DNA of 64,000 nucleotides from Kitasatospora sp. NBC_00240 (lineage in GTDB: Bacteria > Actinomycetota > Actinomycetes > Streptomycetales > Streptomycetaceae). The DNA is taken from positions 9,300,001-9,364,000 of the forward strand of contig NZ_JAPEMU010000001.1 of NCBI RefSeq assembly GCF_026342405.1, written 5' to 3'. A program made the position numbers and the translations under genes. Under the pieces are notes generated by a model. It did no database searches. It was not told the DNA's origin and saw only the letters and a program-made list of their open reading frames with translations. Below, piece after piece: positions 41,789-50,814 of this stretch. Within the stretch, counting starts at the first letter, position 1; each line of letters opens with the position of its first letter.

Positions 41789-41841
41789 GTGTCCGGGGCC
41801 GCTGGTGTGTCCGGGGCCGCTGGTGTGTCCGGGGCCGGCGG
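41789..41841. repeat. 18-bp minisatellite
   Basis: GCCGCTGGTGTGTCCGGG in three near-perfect copies. The surrounding 41442-42400 consists of GC-rich imperfect repeats with no gene I can support. Confidence 0.75.
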
Positions 41842-42399
41842 GGGTGCCGGCCGGCGAAGCGTCGACTGGGCCGTTCGGGTGAGGTGGCGGTTGGGTGGGG
41901 GCGAGCGATGGGCAGAGCCCGTTGCATGACGACCTCCTCGGCCGGCCGCCGCCGCCACCGCCCGGCCCCCGTCCCCGCCGCCCCCCTTCAGGCCGGACCC
42001 GCACCCGTCAGGCCCGCACCCGTCAGGCCCGCGCCGGCCAGGTCCGCCGCCCCGGGCAACCGGACCCGCACCGGGCCGGGCCGCTGCTGCCGGACCTGGA
42101 GCAGCGAGCGGCTGCTGCCCGGCGGCACGGTGTCCCGCACCACCTGGCACGAGCCCGCCCGTTCGGCCCGGGGCCGAGGCTGACGCCCGCCCGGCCGGCC
42201 CCGCGGCTGCCCGTCGCGCGACCGGACCCGCCGGGTCCCGACCCGCCGGTCCCACTCGTCCTCGCCCCACCGCCGCGGGCGGCGGGGTGTCGGGGTCGCC
42301 CGGTGACGATGTCCGCCACGGCCGCGTCGAGGGCCCTGCGGCCGCGGTGTTCCCGGAAGGAGTGCCCGGGGGGTGGGTCGGTGGGCGGCGGGGCGTAGC

Positions 42400-42785
42400 G
42401 GGGCGTCGTTGCGGGGCTGTCGGGGGTGGCTCGGCTCGACGGTGCTGCCGAGCGGTATCCGCAGGGTCAGGGTTTCGGTGCGGGGGTGGCGCCGGCGGTG
42501 CTGGGTGAAGCGGGGCGTCCACATGTCGTACGGGTGCCGGACGGTGGCGCGTGGGTAGGGGTCGTGGACGGTGACCAGGCTCTGCCCGGGGGCGATGAGG
42601 CCGCCGGCCGGGGTGTTGAGCAGGTGCCCGCCGGTGAGCGCCGCGGTGAGGTCCGTCAGTGGCTCCCGGTCGACCGGTTCGGGTTCGCGGCCGCTCGCGT
42701 GGTGCTCCGGGCTCTTCGGGAGGAGGGTGATGCAGGCCGCGTCGTCCGGGTCGCGGACGAGCCGGCGGCCGTCGGTGCGCTCCGG
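42400..42785 (-). pseudogene. Unassigned coding remnant
   Basis: The minus frame reads like protein: DPDDAACITLLPKSPEHHAS, DREPLTDLTAALTGGHLLNT, PAGGLIAPGQSLVTVHDPYP, YDMWTPRFTQHRRRHPRTET, LTLRIPLGSTVEPS. Downstream, other frames contain further plausible pieces (HSFREHRGRRALDAAVADIV and SLLQVRQQRPGPVRVRLPGA), so frameshifts probably broke one gene. No family recognised. Confidence 0.4.
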
Positions 42786-42989
42786 CGGGTCCGGGTGCTC
42801 GCTGTGTGCCTGGGTCCGGGTGCTCGCTGTGCGCCGCTGCGGCGGGTGAGGGGTGGTCGGTGGGGGAGTGCCGGCCGTTCGCGGTTCTCCTCGGGGCGGG
42901 CGTCGGTCGAACGCCGGCCAGCCGTCCCGGCACACCTGCCCCGGCCTTACTGTCCGTCGGGGCGTCCCCGCAAAGGGGCTCGGAGGGGC

Positions 42990-43505
42990 GTGGTCGTCGT
43001 CCTGGGCGCTGCCGTCGCCTGCCTCCGTGCCTTCGTCGTCGCCCCCGTCGCCCCGTCGCCGGTCCCGGGCGCCCGGTCCCGTCGCCCCGGCGCCCCGGCG
43101 CCCGCCCCCGCCGCCCCGCCCCCGTCGCCCCGGCGCCCGCCCCCGGCGCTCCGTGTTCGGTGCCCCCGGCGGCCGGTGTCCGACGGGTGGTCAGAATGCG
43201 ACCCGGTCGCGGTGTTGGGTCGCGGCTGGACCTGGACCCACCAGTGGTTCGTCACCGTCGACGGCTGGCACCCGGACGACGGCATCTCCTGGCAGACCCT
43301 GGAGCCGTTCCCGTTCTTCGTCGACCTCTACGGCGGCCCCGGCGAGCAGGCCCGGCCGCCCTGCAACGAGACCGAGACCCACGTCATCGGGACCGTCCCG
43401 AGGAAGTCCGGCCGGCACGCCTTCGTCAACATCTGGGGCGGCCACGGCGGCCACGGCGGCGCGGGCGAGTTCTTCGTGTCGGTGTGCGACGTCCTGTTCG
43501 ACTGA
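42990..43505 (+). CDS. Secreted aromatic-rich protein of unknown function
   Basis: 171 residues from a GTG at 42990 with GGAGGGG upstream. A hydrophobic start (VVVVLGAAVACLRAFVVAPV) is followed by a Pro-rich segment and a domain with many aromatic residues: WSECDPVAVLGRGWTWTHQW, FVTVDGWHPDDGISWQTLEP, FPFFVDLYGGPGEQ and HAFVNIWGGHGGHGGAGEFF. Three cysteines. The start is uncertain because the frame is open further upstream. Confidence 0.5.
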   Translation: MVVVLGAAVACLRAFVVAPVAPSPVPGARSRRPGAPAPAPAAPPPSPRRPPPALRVRCPRRPVSDGWSECDPVAVLGRGWTWTHQWFVTVDGWHPDDGISWQTLEPFPFFVDLYGGPGEQARPPCNETETHVIGTVPRKSGRHAFVNIWGGHGGHGGAGEFFVSVCDVLFD

Positions 43506-43665
43506 CCCGACCGGCCCCCCGCCCGGCCCGGCCCGACCGGCCCCCCGCCCGGCCCGGCCTCGCCCCGCGTGCCGTGCCCGGCCCGGCCCGACCGGCCCCC
43601 CGCCCGGCCCGGCCTCGCCCCGCGTGCCGTGCCCGGCCCGGCCGGCCCGGGCGGGGCGGGGCACG
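43506..43665. repeat. About 56-bp tandem repeat
   Basis: Units containing CCGACCGGCCCCCCGCCCGG and CTCGCCCCGCGTGCCGTGCC repeat two to three times just after the secreted-protein stop codon. Confidence 0.75.
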
Positions 43666-43676
43666 GCGGGGCCGGA

Positions 43677-44021
43677 TCAGAGCGCGGCGGTCACGATGAT
43701 CTCGACCAGCACCTCGGGACGGTAGAGCTGCGCCTCGACGGTCGCGCGGGCGGGCGCGGTGCCGGCCGGCACCCAGGCGTCCCAGGCCAGGTTCATCTCC
43801 GCGAAGTCCTTGACGTTCGCGAGGAAGATCTCCGCGCGCAGCACCTTGGTCTTGTCGCTGCCGGCCTGCGCGAGCAGGCCGTCGACGGCGGCCAGCACCT
43901 GCTTGGTCTGCCCCTCGACGCCCTGGGTGAGGTCCCCGGCGACCTGGCCCGCCAGGTACACCGTGCCGTTGTGCACCACGGCCTCGCTCATCCGCTCGCC
44001 GGTGCCGAACCGCTGGATCAT
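43677..44021 (-). CDS. RidA/YjgF-family protein
   Basis: 114 residues: MIQRFGTGERMSEAVVHNGT, VYLAGQVAGDLTQGVEGQTK, VLAAVDGLLAQAGSDKTKVL, ARATVEAQLYRPEVLVEIIV. This is the trimeric RidA fold with the conserved Arg (PARATVEA) that binds imine/enamine carboxylates. GGAGGT precedes ATG. Likely deaminates reactive 2-aminoacrylate-type intermediates. Confidence 0.93.
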   Translation of the reverse strand: MIQRFGTGERMSEAVVHNGTVYLAGQVAGDLTQGVEGQTKQVLAAVDGLLAQAGSDKTKVLRAEIFLANVKDFAEMNLAWDAWVPAGTAPARATVEAQLYRPEVLVEIIVTAAL

Positions 44022-44690
44022 GATTGTGGGACCTCCGGTAGATCGTTCAGGAGCGCCGATGGTAGCCGCGCCGCCGCTCCGCCGTCGGCCCCGTCCAAGC
44101 TGTGACCGCCCGCCCGGGGCGGCCACACGCGCCGTGGTCCTCGCGCCCGCGGCCGGTGGCCGTCCGTCACGGGTGGGAGGATGAGGTCATGGCCGAGTTC
44201 CCGATCCTCGAGCGTCGTGCCCGGCTGCTGGAGTACGCCCGGAGCCTGACCCCACCGTCGGGGTGGAAGGTGGAGGTGTCGGGCGACGAGATCATCATGA
44301 CGGCAGGCCCTTCCGTCGTTCATCGGCGCAACCTGCTGATGGTCCGTGGGCAGTTCGACGCGCACCGGCCCGCCGGGATGATGCCGAGCGAGAACACGGA
44401 CCTGGCGTCCCCGGACGTCGGCAAGTTCCGCAACCTGGACCTGACCTGCATCCCGGTCTCGGCGGTCGAGCTCGGTGGCAACGACGTTCCGGCGGAGCCG
44501 GCGGCCGTCGCGGTGGAGATCGTGTCCTCCTCGAACCCGGAGAACGACCTGATCGGCAAGGTCCGCGACCACCCGCTGATGCACATTCCGGGCTCTGGCA
44601 AGATTTTCGTAGCTGGAGATCGTCTTGGTTCGGTGGGTGCTCGAACCGCGTTGCGGTCTGCCGTTTCCACCGACCTGGATGGTCGTACGG

Positions 44691-45239
44691 CTACTGGGTC
44701 GGACCGGTCAACGTCTCGATCGACAGACGCGGGCACCCCTCCTGCGTCCTGGTGCGGCCTGCCAGCTCTTCCGAGGGTTCGGCGCCACCTTGAAGGGCAT
44801 CGACGTAGGCCCGTGCTTCCCGCAGACTCAGCTGCGGGGCTTGCTTCCGCAGGTGGCTCATCGCGGCCACGACACCGGCGGAGTGTACGAGTGCCCGGAC
44901 GGACGAGACCAGTGGGTCAGGCGGTCGGATGCCCTTGATCTGTTGGAGGTAGAGCTCCTCCCAGTTCTCGGCTATCCACGTAGTGGTGGGGATGTGGTGG
45001 ATGCTGCCGTCGTGTCGGTCCACCAGATAGGGGCCGCTGCCGATGAGGCTGTGACGCGGGTCACGGGTGCGTGCGTACTCCGCGGAGTTCCAGAAGACGA
45101 GCCAGCCGACTGCACCCTCCTCCACGGCGCAGACGGCGAGTTCGAGGAGCGGTCCTGCCCACGTCAGCCGTTCTCGGGCCAGTAGGGATTCGACAAGCTC
45201 GACGGCGCGTTCCTTGGAAATCACACTTCCATCATTCAC
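44691..45239 (-). CDS. YrhB/Imm35-domain protein carried by the IS
   Basis: 182 residues. N-terminal part SKERAVELVESLLARERLTW, AVEEGAVGWLVFWNSAEYAR, HSLIGSGPYLVDRHDGSIHH and TTTWIAENWEELYLQQIKG matches the YrhB (immunity protein 35) layout. The C-terminal part (LVSSVRALVHSAGVVAAMSH, APQLSLREARAYVDALQGG) resembles a short ribosomal-L7/L12-C-like helical hairpin. It lies wholly inside the insertion sequence, downstream of the transposase gene, so it is a passenger. A matching toxin is not seen nearby. Confidence 0.8.
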   Translation of the reverse strand: MNDGSVISKERAVELVESLLARERLTWAGPLLELAVCAVEEGAVGWLVFWNSAEYARTRDPRHSLIGSGPYLVDRHDGSIHHIPTTTWIAENWEELYLQQIKGIRPPDPLVSSVRALVHSAGVVAAMSHLRKQAPQLSLREARAYVDALQGGAEPSEELAGRTRTQEGCPRLSIETLTGPTQ

Positions 45240-45320
45240 CGCAGGTCAATCGGGTTCCGGGTTCCGGGTTTCGGGAGGCGGGGCGTGGCCGCGCCCGCGT
45301 TGAGATCTCAGACGTGGTCC

Positions 45321-46906
45321 TCAGGCCGCGTAGCGGCGGCGGAGGTGGGCGATCAGGACGACCCGGTGGCGCAGGAGCGGGACTCCGGCACGTCCTGTCA
45401 TGATGCGTTGTTGGAGCTTCACGTCGGTGATGCGGCCTTCGTTGACGCCGGAGTTGTAGTGCGTGGTGATCCCTTGGCGGACCGCTTCCTGGTCTTCGCG
45501 AAGGGCGGTGGCGATCCCGGCGAGGGATGGCAGTCCGCTGGTGGTGAGCTGGTCGAGCCAGCCCGGGAGGGGTGTGGCGTCGCGGGTGTCGAGCATGGCG
45601 GCGAACTGGCGGACCAGGTCGTGGGTGCGGTGGAGTTCGGGGCAGTGGTCGAGCAGTCGGTTCAGGCGTTGTCCGGTCTGGAGGCTGTGCCGGTGGGGTG
45701 CGGTGATGATCCAGCGGGCGGCTTCGCGTGGGGAGGGCGGTCGTTCGCGTGGCTCGTCCAGCGGCAGCCCGCGCCGTAGGGGTGCGAGGGCCATCTTCAC
45801 GCGCTGGTAGTGGCCCAGGTAGCCCTTGTCGAGGAGTTCCTGGTGCAGGATCTTCGCGCTGTGCTCGCCTTCGTCCCAGCGTTGTTGCAGGTAGTCGAGG
45901 TACGGATCCAGGGCCGAGGGGCGGCGGGGAGCGCGGCGCATCACCTCGTGCCAGGTGCGGGCGCGGGCGTACTTGCGGACCGTGCGGCGGTCCAGCCCGA
46001 GCTGGCGCGCCACCGCGCTGTAGGGACGGCCCGCATCGGTCGGAGCGTGCACCGCCTCGAACAACCGCTGGGCATGACGGGCGGCCGGAGTGTCCGCCGG
46101 TCCGGGATCCGATTGCGCATCCTCGGGAGTCTCTGCCCCGGGCAGTGCAGTGGGTGGGAGTGCGGCGGGCAGGCAGCCGCGGTGGGTGGCGGCGACTTCC
46201 TGAACACGACGGGACAGGCCCTGCCACAGGTGGAACCGGTCACTGACCTGGACAGCGTCGGGGGCGCCGGCGGCGATGCCCTGCCGGTAGGTGAGCGATC
46301 CGTCGCGGCAGGCGATCTCCACACCGGGATGCTCACGGAGCCAGCGGCTCAGCTGCTCGGCGTCCCGGCCTTCCCAGAGCGTCACCGGCAGGCGGGTGAT
46401 GGCGTCGACCAGGAGCGTGCCGTAGGTGTCTCCGTACAGCGCGAAGTCGTCCACCCCCAGCACCCGGGGTGTCACCGATGCCGGCAGCGGCATCCGCATC
46501 AGCTGGGCGAGCACGGTGCACCGCGAGAGTACGACGTTGAGGATCCGCAGCATCCGGGCCCCGCCCCGGCCTGCCAGCACGACACCGACCGCCTCGACCA
46601 GGTCCCGCAGCAGCGGGGTCCGCCGCTGGTAGCGCACCGTCAGTCCCGCTATCTGCTCGGCAAGGTCACCTTCGGGCAGGCAGGCTCCTCGCAGTACAGA
46701 CGTCGCACACTCAAGTCGATCCGGGCTGGCCGGCCGCCGACCGTCGCGTCTGCCAGGTGTCGCACATAGCGGCTGTGCACCCATTCGCTCAACGCCCCGC
46801 AGCCCGTACACCCCGCCGGATCCCGGGACCGAGTACGGGCCTGGACCACCACCACAGGACCGGATGCATCGACCGAGGCCACCAACACATCAGCCAAGTG
46901 CGGCAA
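45321..46906 (-). pseudogene. ISL3-family transposase, single frameshift
   Basis: The zinc-binding N-terminus (GCTGCGALSEWVHSRYVRHL, LYCEEPACPKVT) is in one frame and the rest in the next (EQIAGLTVRYQRRTPLLRDL, LGVDDFALYGDTYGTLLVD, VQVSDRFHLWQGLS, YNSGVNEGRITDVKLQQRIM). Loss of one C at about 46660 explains it (ACC-TTC-GCC to ACC-TTGCC). D, D and E of the catalytic triad remain in VDDF, VSDRF and NEGR. An HTH (PYSAVARQLGLDRRTVRKYA) is inserted before the last third. Start probably TTG 46906. Likely inactive unless frameshifting occurs. Confidence 0.9.
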
Positions 46907-47172
46907 CAGCGAGGTCAGTTCAATAGAACACCGTGAGAGGCTGCCCACCGCCGGGGCGAAACGATCTCCGGCTACGAAAATCTTGCCGGAGCCACATTCC
47001 GCTGTACCTGCTGATCGATCCCCGCGACGGCGCGATCGTGCTGTACCCGGCACCGGCCGCAGGCGTCCACCGCCAGCGCTGGAGCGGCAGCTTCGGCGAC
47101 CTGGTGCCGATCCCCGCGCCCTTCGCCTTCGACCTGGCCACCGGCGACCTGGTCCGCTACCCGGTCTGAGTC

Positions 47173-47384
47173 GCGCGCCCGCGCCGGCCCGCCCGCGCCG
47201 GTCCGCCCGCGCCGGTCCGCCCGCGCCGGCCCGCCCGCGCCGGTCCGCCCGCGCCGGTCCGCCCGCGCCGGTCCGCCCGCGCCGGTCCGCCCGCGCCGGT
47301 CCGCCCGCGCCGGTCCGCCCGCGTCGGCCCGCCCGCGTCGGCCCGCCCGCGTCGGCCCGCCGGCGCCGGCCGGCCCGCCCGTCC
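47173..47384. repeat. 14-bp minisatellite
   Basis: GGTCCGCCCGCGCC repeated about 14 times with C/T variants at the third position, filling the whole gap between the Uma2 3' end and the Mrr-TerD gene. Confidence 0.9.
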
Positions 47385-47385
47385 G

Positions 47386-48453
47386 CTACGCGTCGTCCAC
47401 CTCCAGGCCGTAGGCGACCACGGCCTGGTGCAGTCCGCCCGGGTACCCGGCGAGGGCGGGGGTGAAGTCCCGGTCGCCGGCGCTGTCGCGGTCGAAGCGG
47501 CCCAGGCGCATCGCGGTGTTGGTGCGGGCGCCGTCGGCCAGGTGCACCACGGCCGGGGCCTGGTCGGCGCCGGGTTCCAGGATCAGCGCCGGCCCCGCGA
47601 ACCCGGCCATGGTCGCCGCGGGGTGGTTGCCGGTGTCGGCCGCGGCGACGATGACCAGCCGGTCGGCGTCGGCGGGCAGCGCGTCGAAGTCGACCATCAG
47701 GCAGGCGTTCGCGTCGCCGTAGCCGGTGACCAGCCGCACCGAGCCGTCCGGCGTCGAGCCGTTGTTGTAGAACACCAGGTGCTCGTCCGACAGTGCCCTG
47801 TTGCCCCGGCACACCAGGGCGGCGATGTCGTACTCCTGCTCGCCGGTCCAGTGCAGCAGCAGCCGGGCGGGCTCGGCGGCGACCTCGACCTCGGGCAGCT
47901 CCTCCCCGCCGCCCGCGCCCCCGAACCGGGCCGCCGCGAACACCTCGTGGAAGCCGTGGTGCTTGAGCAGACCGACCAGCTCGGCGCCGTTGATCAGGGC
48001 GATCGGTTTGCCCGCGACGAACTGGTGCGAGCTGGGCCCGAACCTGCTGGTGGTGACGAGCACCGCCTTCGTCGCGGCCCGGTCGTGCTGCAGCGTGCCG
48101 TACAGGTCCCGCACCGCCGACGGTGTCACCGTGTCCCGGTACCGCTTCACCTGCACGATCACGTTCCCCCCGCGGAAGGGGTCGGTGTCGATGCCGCGCA
48201 CGTCCACCCCGCCGTCCCGCGAGCGGGCCGTCAGCTCGACCTTCATGCCCATCGCCTCCATCAGCCGGGCGATCAGCTGCTCGAACTCCACCGGGTCCAT
48301 CGCCAGCAGGAGCTGCAGCTCGTGCACCCGCTTCGTCATCCGGCCGCGATTGGCGTTGGTGTCGTCGCGCAGGTGACGGAACAGCATCCGCTGCGCGCGG
48401 CGCTCGTCGGTGTCGGGGTTGCTGAGGCGGTGGAGCTTGCGGCTTCGGGACAT
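47386..48453 (-). CDS. Mrr-type restriction endonuclease fused to a TerD domain
   Basis: 355 residues. Residues 40-165 are an Mrr_cat nuclease: MDPVEFEQLIARLMEAMGMK, SRDGGVDVRGIDTDPF and NVIVQVKRYRDTVTPSAVRD, with catalytic Asp and Gln-x-Lys. Residues 185-355 are a TerD-like domain: EQEYDIAALVCRGNRALSDE, HLVFYNNGSTPDGSVRL, ALPADADRLVIVAAADT and the closing LGRFDRDSAGDRDFTPALAG. AAGGGGGG precedes ATG 48453. TerD proteins bind calcium and belong to the tellurium/phage-resistance network; fusion to a nuclease suggests a defence effector. Confidence 0.85.
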   Translation of the reverse strand: MSRSRKLHRLSNPDTDERRAQRMLFRHLRDDTNANRGRMTKRVHELQLLLAMDPVEFEQLIARLMEAMGMKVELTARSRDGGVDVRGIDTDPFRGGNVIVQVKRYRDTVTPSAVRDLYGTLQHDRAATKAVLVTTSRFGPSSHQFVAGKPIALINGAELVGLLKHHGFHEVFAAARFGGAGGGEELPEVEVAAEPARLLLHWTGEQEYDIAALVCRGNRALSDEHLVFYNNGSTPDGSVRLVTGYGDANACLMVDFDALPADADRLVIVAAADTGNHPAATMAGFAGPALILEPGADQAPAVVHLADGARTNTAMRLGRFDRDSAGDRDFTPALAGYPGGLHQAVVAYGLEVDDA

Positions 48454-48609
48454 ACGTCGCCCCCCTTGGAGGTTGACCGGGCGTGGCACGCGCCAGATTA
48501 GGGGCTGAGCTGATGCCCTGTCAGGCGCCTACGGGAATTGATCATTCCTGAAAGGAGACCGGCCCCGGGGCGGTGGCGGGCCGGCCGTCACGGCGGCCCC
48601 ACCGGGGGA

Positions 48610-48655
48610 CCTGCGTCCTGGTCGGGACCTGCGTCCTGGTCGGGACCCTGCGCCG
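48610..48655. repeat. Short tandem repeat
   Basis: CCTGCGTCCTGGTCGGGA repeated two to three times between the exporter stop codon and the Mrr-TerD promoter region. Confidence 0.7.
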
Positions 48656-48729
48656 CCGGTCTGGGTCCTCCCGTCCCCGGTCGGGGGCCCGGCGTCGCCG
48701 GGCCCGGGCCTGGGGCCGCCGCCCTGCGG

Positions 48730-50343
48730 TCAGGCCGTTCTCCCGCTCGCGCGGGCGGCGGCCTGCGCGGACGCGTCGCCGCCGGCGGCGGTGACCCGGG
48801 TGCCCGGGTGTGCCAGGGCGCACAGGAAGGCGACCGTGAGGGCCGCCGCCATGCCGTACAGCACGGGCGCGTTCGCCTCGGCGAAGTCGTGCCGGATCGC
48901 GTCCAGCAGGGTGGTCCCGACGCCGGTGGCGGGGTTCTGCCCGCCCGGGCCGTGGCCGGTGATGCTCCCGGTGATGGTGGCGGCCACCGCGGGCGCGGCG
49001 TCGGCCGGGACGCCGCCGGCGACCAGCGTTTGCTGCACGTTGCGGGTGGTGCTGTGCAGCAGGACGGTGCCCAGCACGGCCAGGCCCAGGCTGGCCGAGT
49101 AGTTGCGCACGGTCTGGGTGATCCCGGTGACCTCGCCGTAGGAGGCGTCGATCGCGCGGTTGACCGCGTCCGTCGAGGCCGGCGTCAGCAGCAGTCCGAT
49201 CCCCGCGCCCGCCAGCACGATGTACGGCCACTGCGCGCCGAGCGACAGGTCGGTGATCTTCCAGGCCCAGAGCGCGAAGCCGACCGCGGACACCGCCGTG
49301 CCCAGCAGTATCGGCGGGCGCGCGCCGCGCCGGTCCAGCATCCGCCCGCCGACCTGCGAGCCGGGGGCGAAACCGGCGAAGAACACCAGCAGGTACAGCC
49401 CCGCCTCGCTCGGCGACTGCTCCAGCGCCACCTGGGCGTAGACGGAGGCGAAGAAGAACACCGGCACGAAGGCGATCATGGCGAAGAACAGCACCGCGTT
49501 GTCCGCCGCGAACGCCCGGTCGGCGAAGACCCGCAGCTTGATCAGCGGATGCTCGGTGCCCAGCTCCACCAGCACGAACACCGCCAGCACCAGCAGGCCT
49601 CCCACGATGCACAGCCAGGTCGCCCAACTGCCCCAGCCCCAGGACGCCGCCTGCTGCAGGCCGAGCACGCTCAGCCCCATCCCGGCCGCCGCCAGGACGG
49701 CGCCCGTCCAGTCGATCGGCTCCCGGCGCGCGGTGTTGCGGATCCCGGCCAGCACCGTCAGCACCACCGCGACCACCGCCACCGGCACGTTGACCCAGAA
49801 GATCGCCCGCCAGGTCCAGCCGGTCAGCCAGCCGCCCAGCAGCGGGCCGATCGCCGTCAGCCCGCCCGCCACCCCGAAGAACAGCGCCAGCGCCCGCCCG
49901 CGCCGCTCCACCGGGAACACCTCCACCACCACCGCGAGCGCCGCCGGGAACATCAGGGCCGCACCCAGGCCCTGCACCGCCCGGAAGCAGATCAGCCAGG
50001 TCTCGGCGCCCTCCCCGGACGGCACCGCCCCGCACAGCGCCGAGGCGACCACGAAGGTCAGCGTCCCGACCAGCATCATCCGCTTGTGGCCCAGCACGTC
50101 CGCCAGCCGCCCGCCCAGGGCGAAGAACGCGGCCAGCGACAGCAGGTAGGCGTTCACCACCCACTGCATGCCGACCGCCGACAGGCCCAGCTCGCGGATG
50201 ATGTCGGGCGCGGCGATCGACACGATCGTCTGGTCGATGAACGTCATCGACACCGCGAACAGCATCGCCGCCAGCGTCAGCGACTGGCTGGCCGCCACGG
50301 GCGCGCAGCCCTGCGGGGTGGGGTCGGGCCGCCGGCCTGCCAT
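48730..50343 (-). CDS. DHA2-family 14-helix MFS drug exporter
   Basis: 537 residues of the EmrB/QacA type: SLTLAAMLFAVSMTFIDQTI, VNAYLLSLAAFFALGGRLAD, VLGHKRMMLVGTLTFVVA (motif A), ALFFGVAGGLTAIGPLLGGW and LTGWTWRAIFWVNVPVAVVA (motif C). Fourteen hydrophobic segments, then an Ala-rich tail. GGACGAGG precedes ATG 50343. No regulator is adjacent. Substrate unknown, probably cationic drugs or a secondary metabolite. Confidence 0.93.
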   Translation of the reverse strand: MAGRRPDPTPQGCAPVAASQSLTLAAMLFAVSMTFIDQTIVSIAAPDIIRELGLSAVGMQWVVNAYLLSLAAFFALGGRLADVLGHKRMMLVGTLTFVVASALCGAVPSGEGAETWLICFRAVQGLGAALMFPAALAVVVEVFPVERRGRALALFFGVAGGLTAIGPLLGGWLTGWTWRAIFWVNVPVAVVAVVLTVLAGIRNTARREPIDWTGAVLAAAGMGLSVLGLQQAASWGWGSWATWLCIVGGLLVLAVFVLVELGTEHPLIKLRVFADRAFAADNAVLFFAMIAFVPVFFFASVYAQVALEQSPSEAGLYLLVFFAGFAPGSQVGGRMLDRRGARPPILLGTAVSAVGFALWAWKITDLSLGAQWPYIVLAGAGIGLLLTPASTDAVNRAIDASYGEVTGITQTVRNYSASLGLAVLGTVLLHSTTRNVQQTLVAGGVPADAAPAVAATITGSITGHGPGGQNPATGVGTTLLDAIRHDFAEANAPVLYGMAAALTVAFLCALAHPGTRVTAAGGDASAQAAARASGRTA

Positions 50344-50579
50344 CCGCCTCGTCCTTCCGTCCTTCGGGCCCGCCGCACGCCGGCCCCACGCCTGACGACC
50401 GGGAGGAAGCCGCCCCCGACCGGGCCGGGGGCCGGGCCGCGGGACCGCGCCCGGTCCACCCACCGACCCTGCCCGGACGTCGCAGCGGCACGGGGCAACG
50501 CCACGTCCCGCCGACGCGATGTCAGCTGTTCGGCGGAGCGGCGGCTGCCGGGGCCCGGCACCCCGCGCCGGCGCCGGTG

Positions 50580-50690
50580 CCCGTGCCCCGGCAGCCGCCG
50601 CTCCGCGCCCGCACCGCCGCTCCGCGCCCGCACCGCCGCTCCGCGCCCGCACCGCCGGCCGCTCCGCGCCCGCACCGGTGCCGGTGCGGC
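50580..50690. repeat. GC-rich tandem repeat
   Basis: GCTCCGCGCCCGCACCGCC repeated four to five times in the promoter-distal part of the exporter upstream region. Confidence 0.8.
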
Positions 50691-50814
50691 GGTGGCCGGG
50701 CTCGCCAAGGGAGCGTCCGCACCGTCCCCGCGACACCGCCCGCGACGAATCCGGAGACTGTTCCGGCGCATTCACCGGACCGTCGGTGACGTTGACGGCG
50801 TCGACGAACGGAAT

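Larger units (their letters stand above)
44591..46993. mobile_element. ISL3-family insertion sequence with passenger gene
   Basis: 2,403 bp. The terminal inverted repeats (44591-44622 and 46962-46993) match at 30 of 32 positions, outermost bases GGCTCYGGCAAGATTTTCG. The flanking 8-bp direct repeats ACATTCCG (44583-44590 and 46994-47001) are perfect, as expected for ISL3. Contents: a frameshifted ISL3 transposase and, on the same strand, a YrhB/Imm35-like gene between the transposase 3' end and the left repeat. It interrupts the Uma2 gene. The clean duplication indicates a fairly recent insertion. Confidence 0.95.
44189..47169 (+). pseudogene. Uma2/DUF820-family nuclease gene split by an IS
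   Basis: The 5' part (44189-44590) gives MAEFPILERRARLLEYARSL, DEIIMTAGPSVVHRRNLLMV, SENTDLASPDVGKFRNLDLT, PAAVAVEIVSSSNPENDLIG, KVRDHPLMHIP. The 3' part (46994-47169) gives LYLLIDPRDGAIVLYPAPAA and ends LATGDLVRYPV. These are the PD-(D/E)xK elements of Uma2 nucleases. Joining the parts with one copy of the 8-bp duplication restores the frame exactly (MHIP-LYLLIDPRDG), so the gene was intact, about 192 residues, before insertion. Ribosome site GGGAGG. Confidence 0.92.

Noticed and set aside
47173..47384. CRISPR array
   Set aside because: The 14-bp units are contiguous tandem copies with no spacers and no cas genes nearby. The same applies to the other minisatellites.
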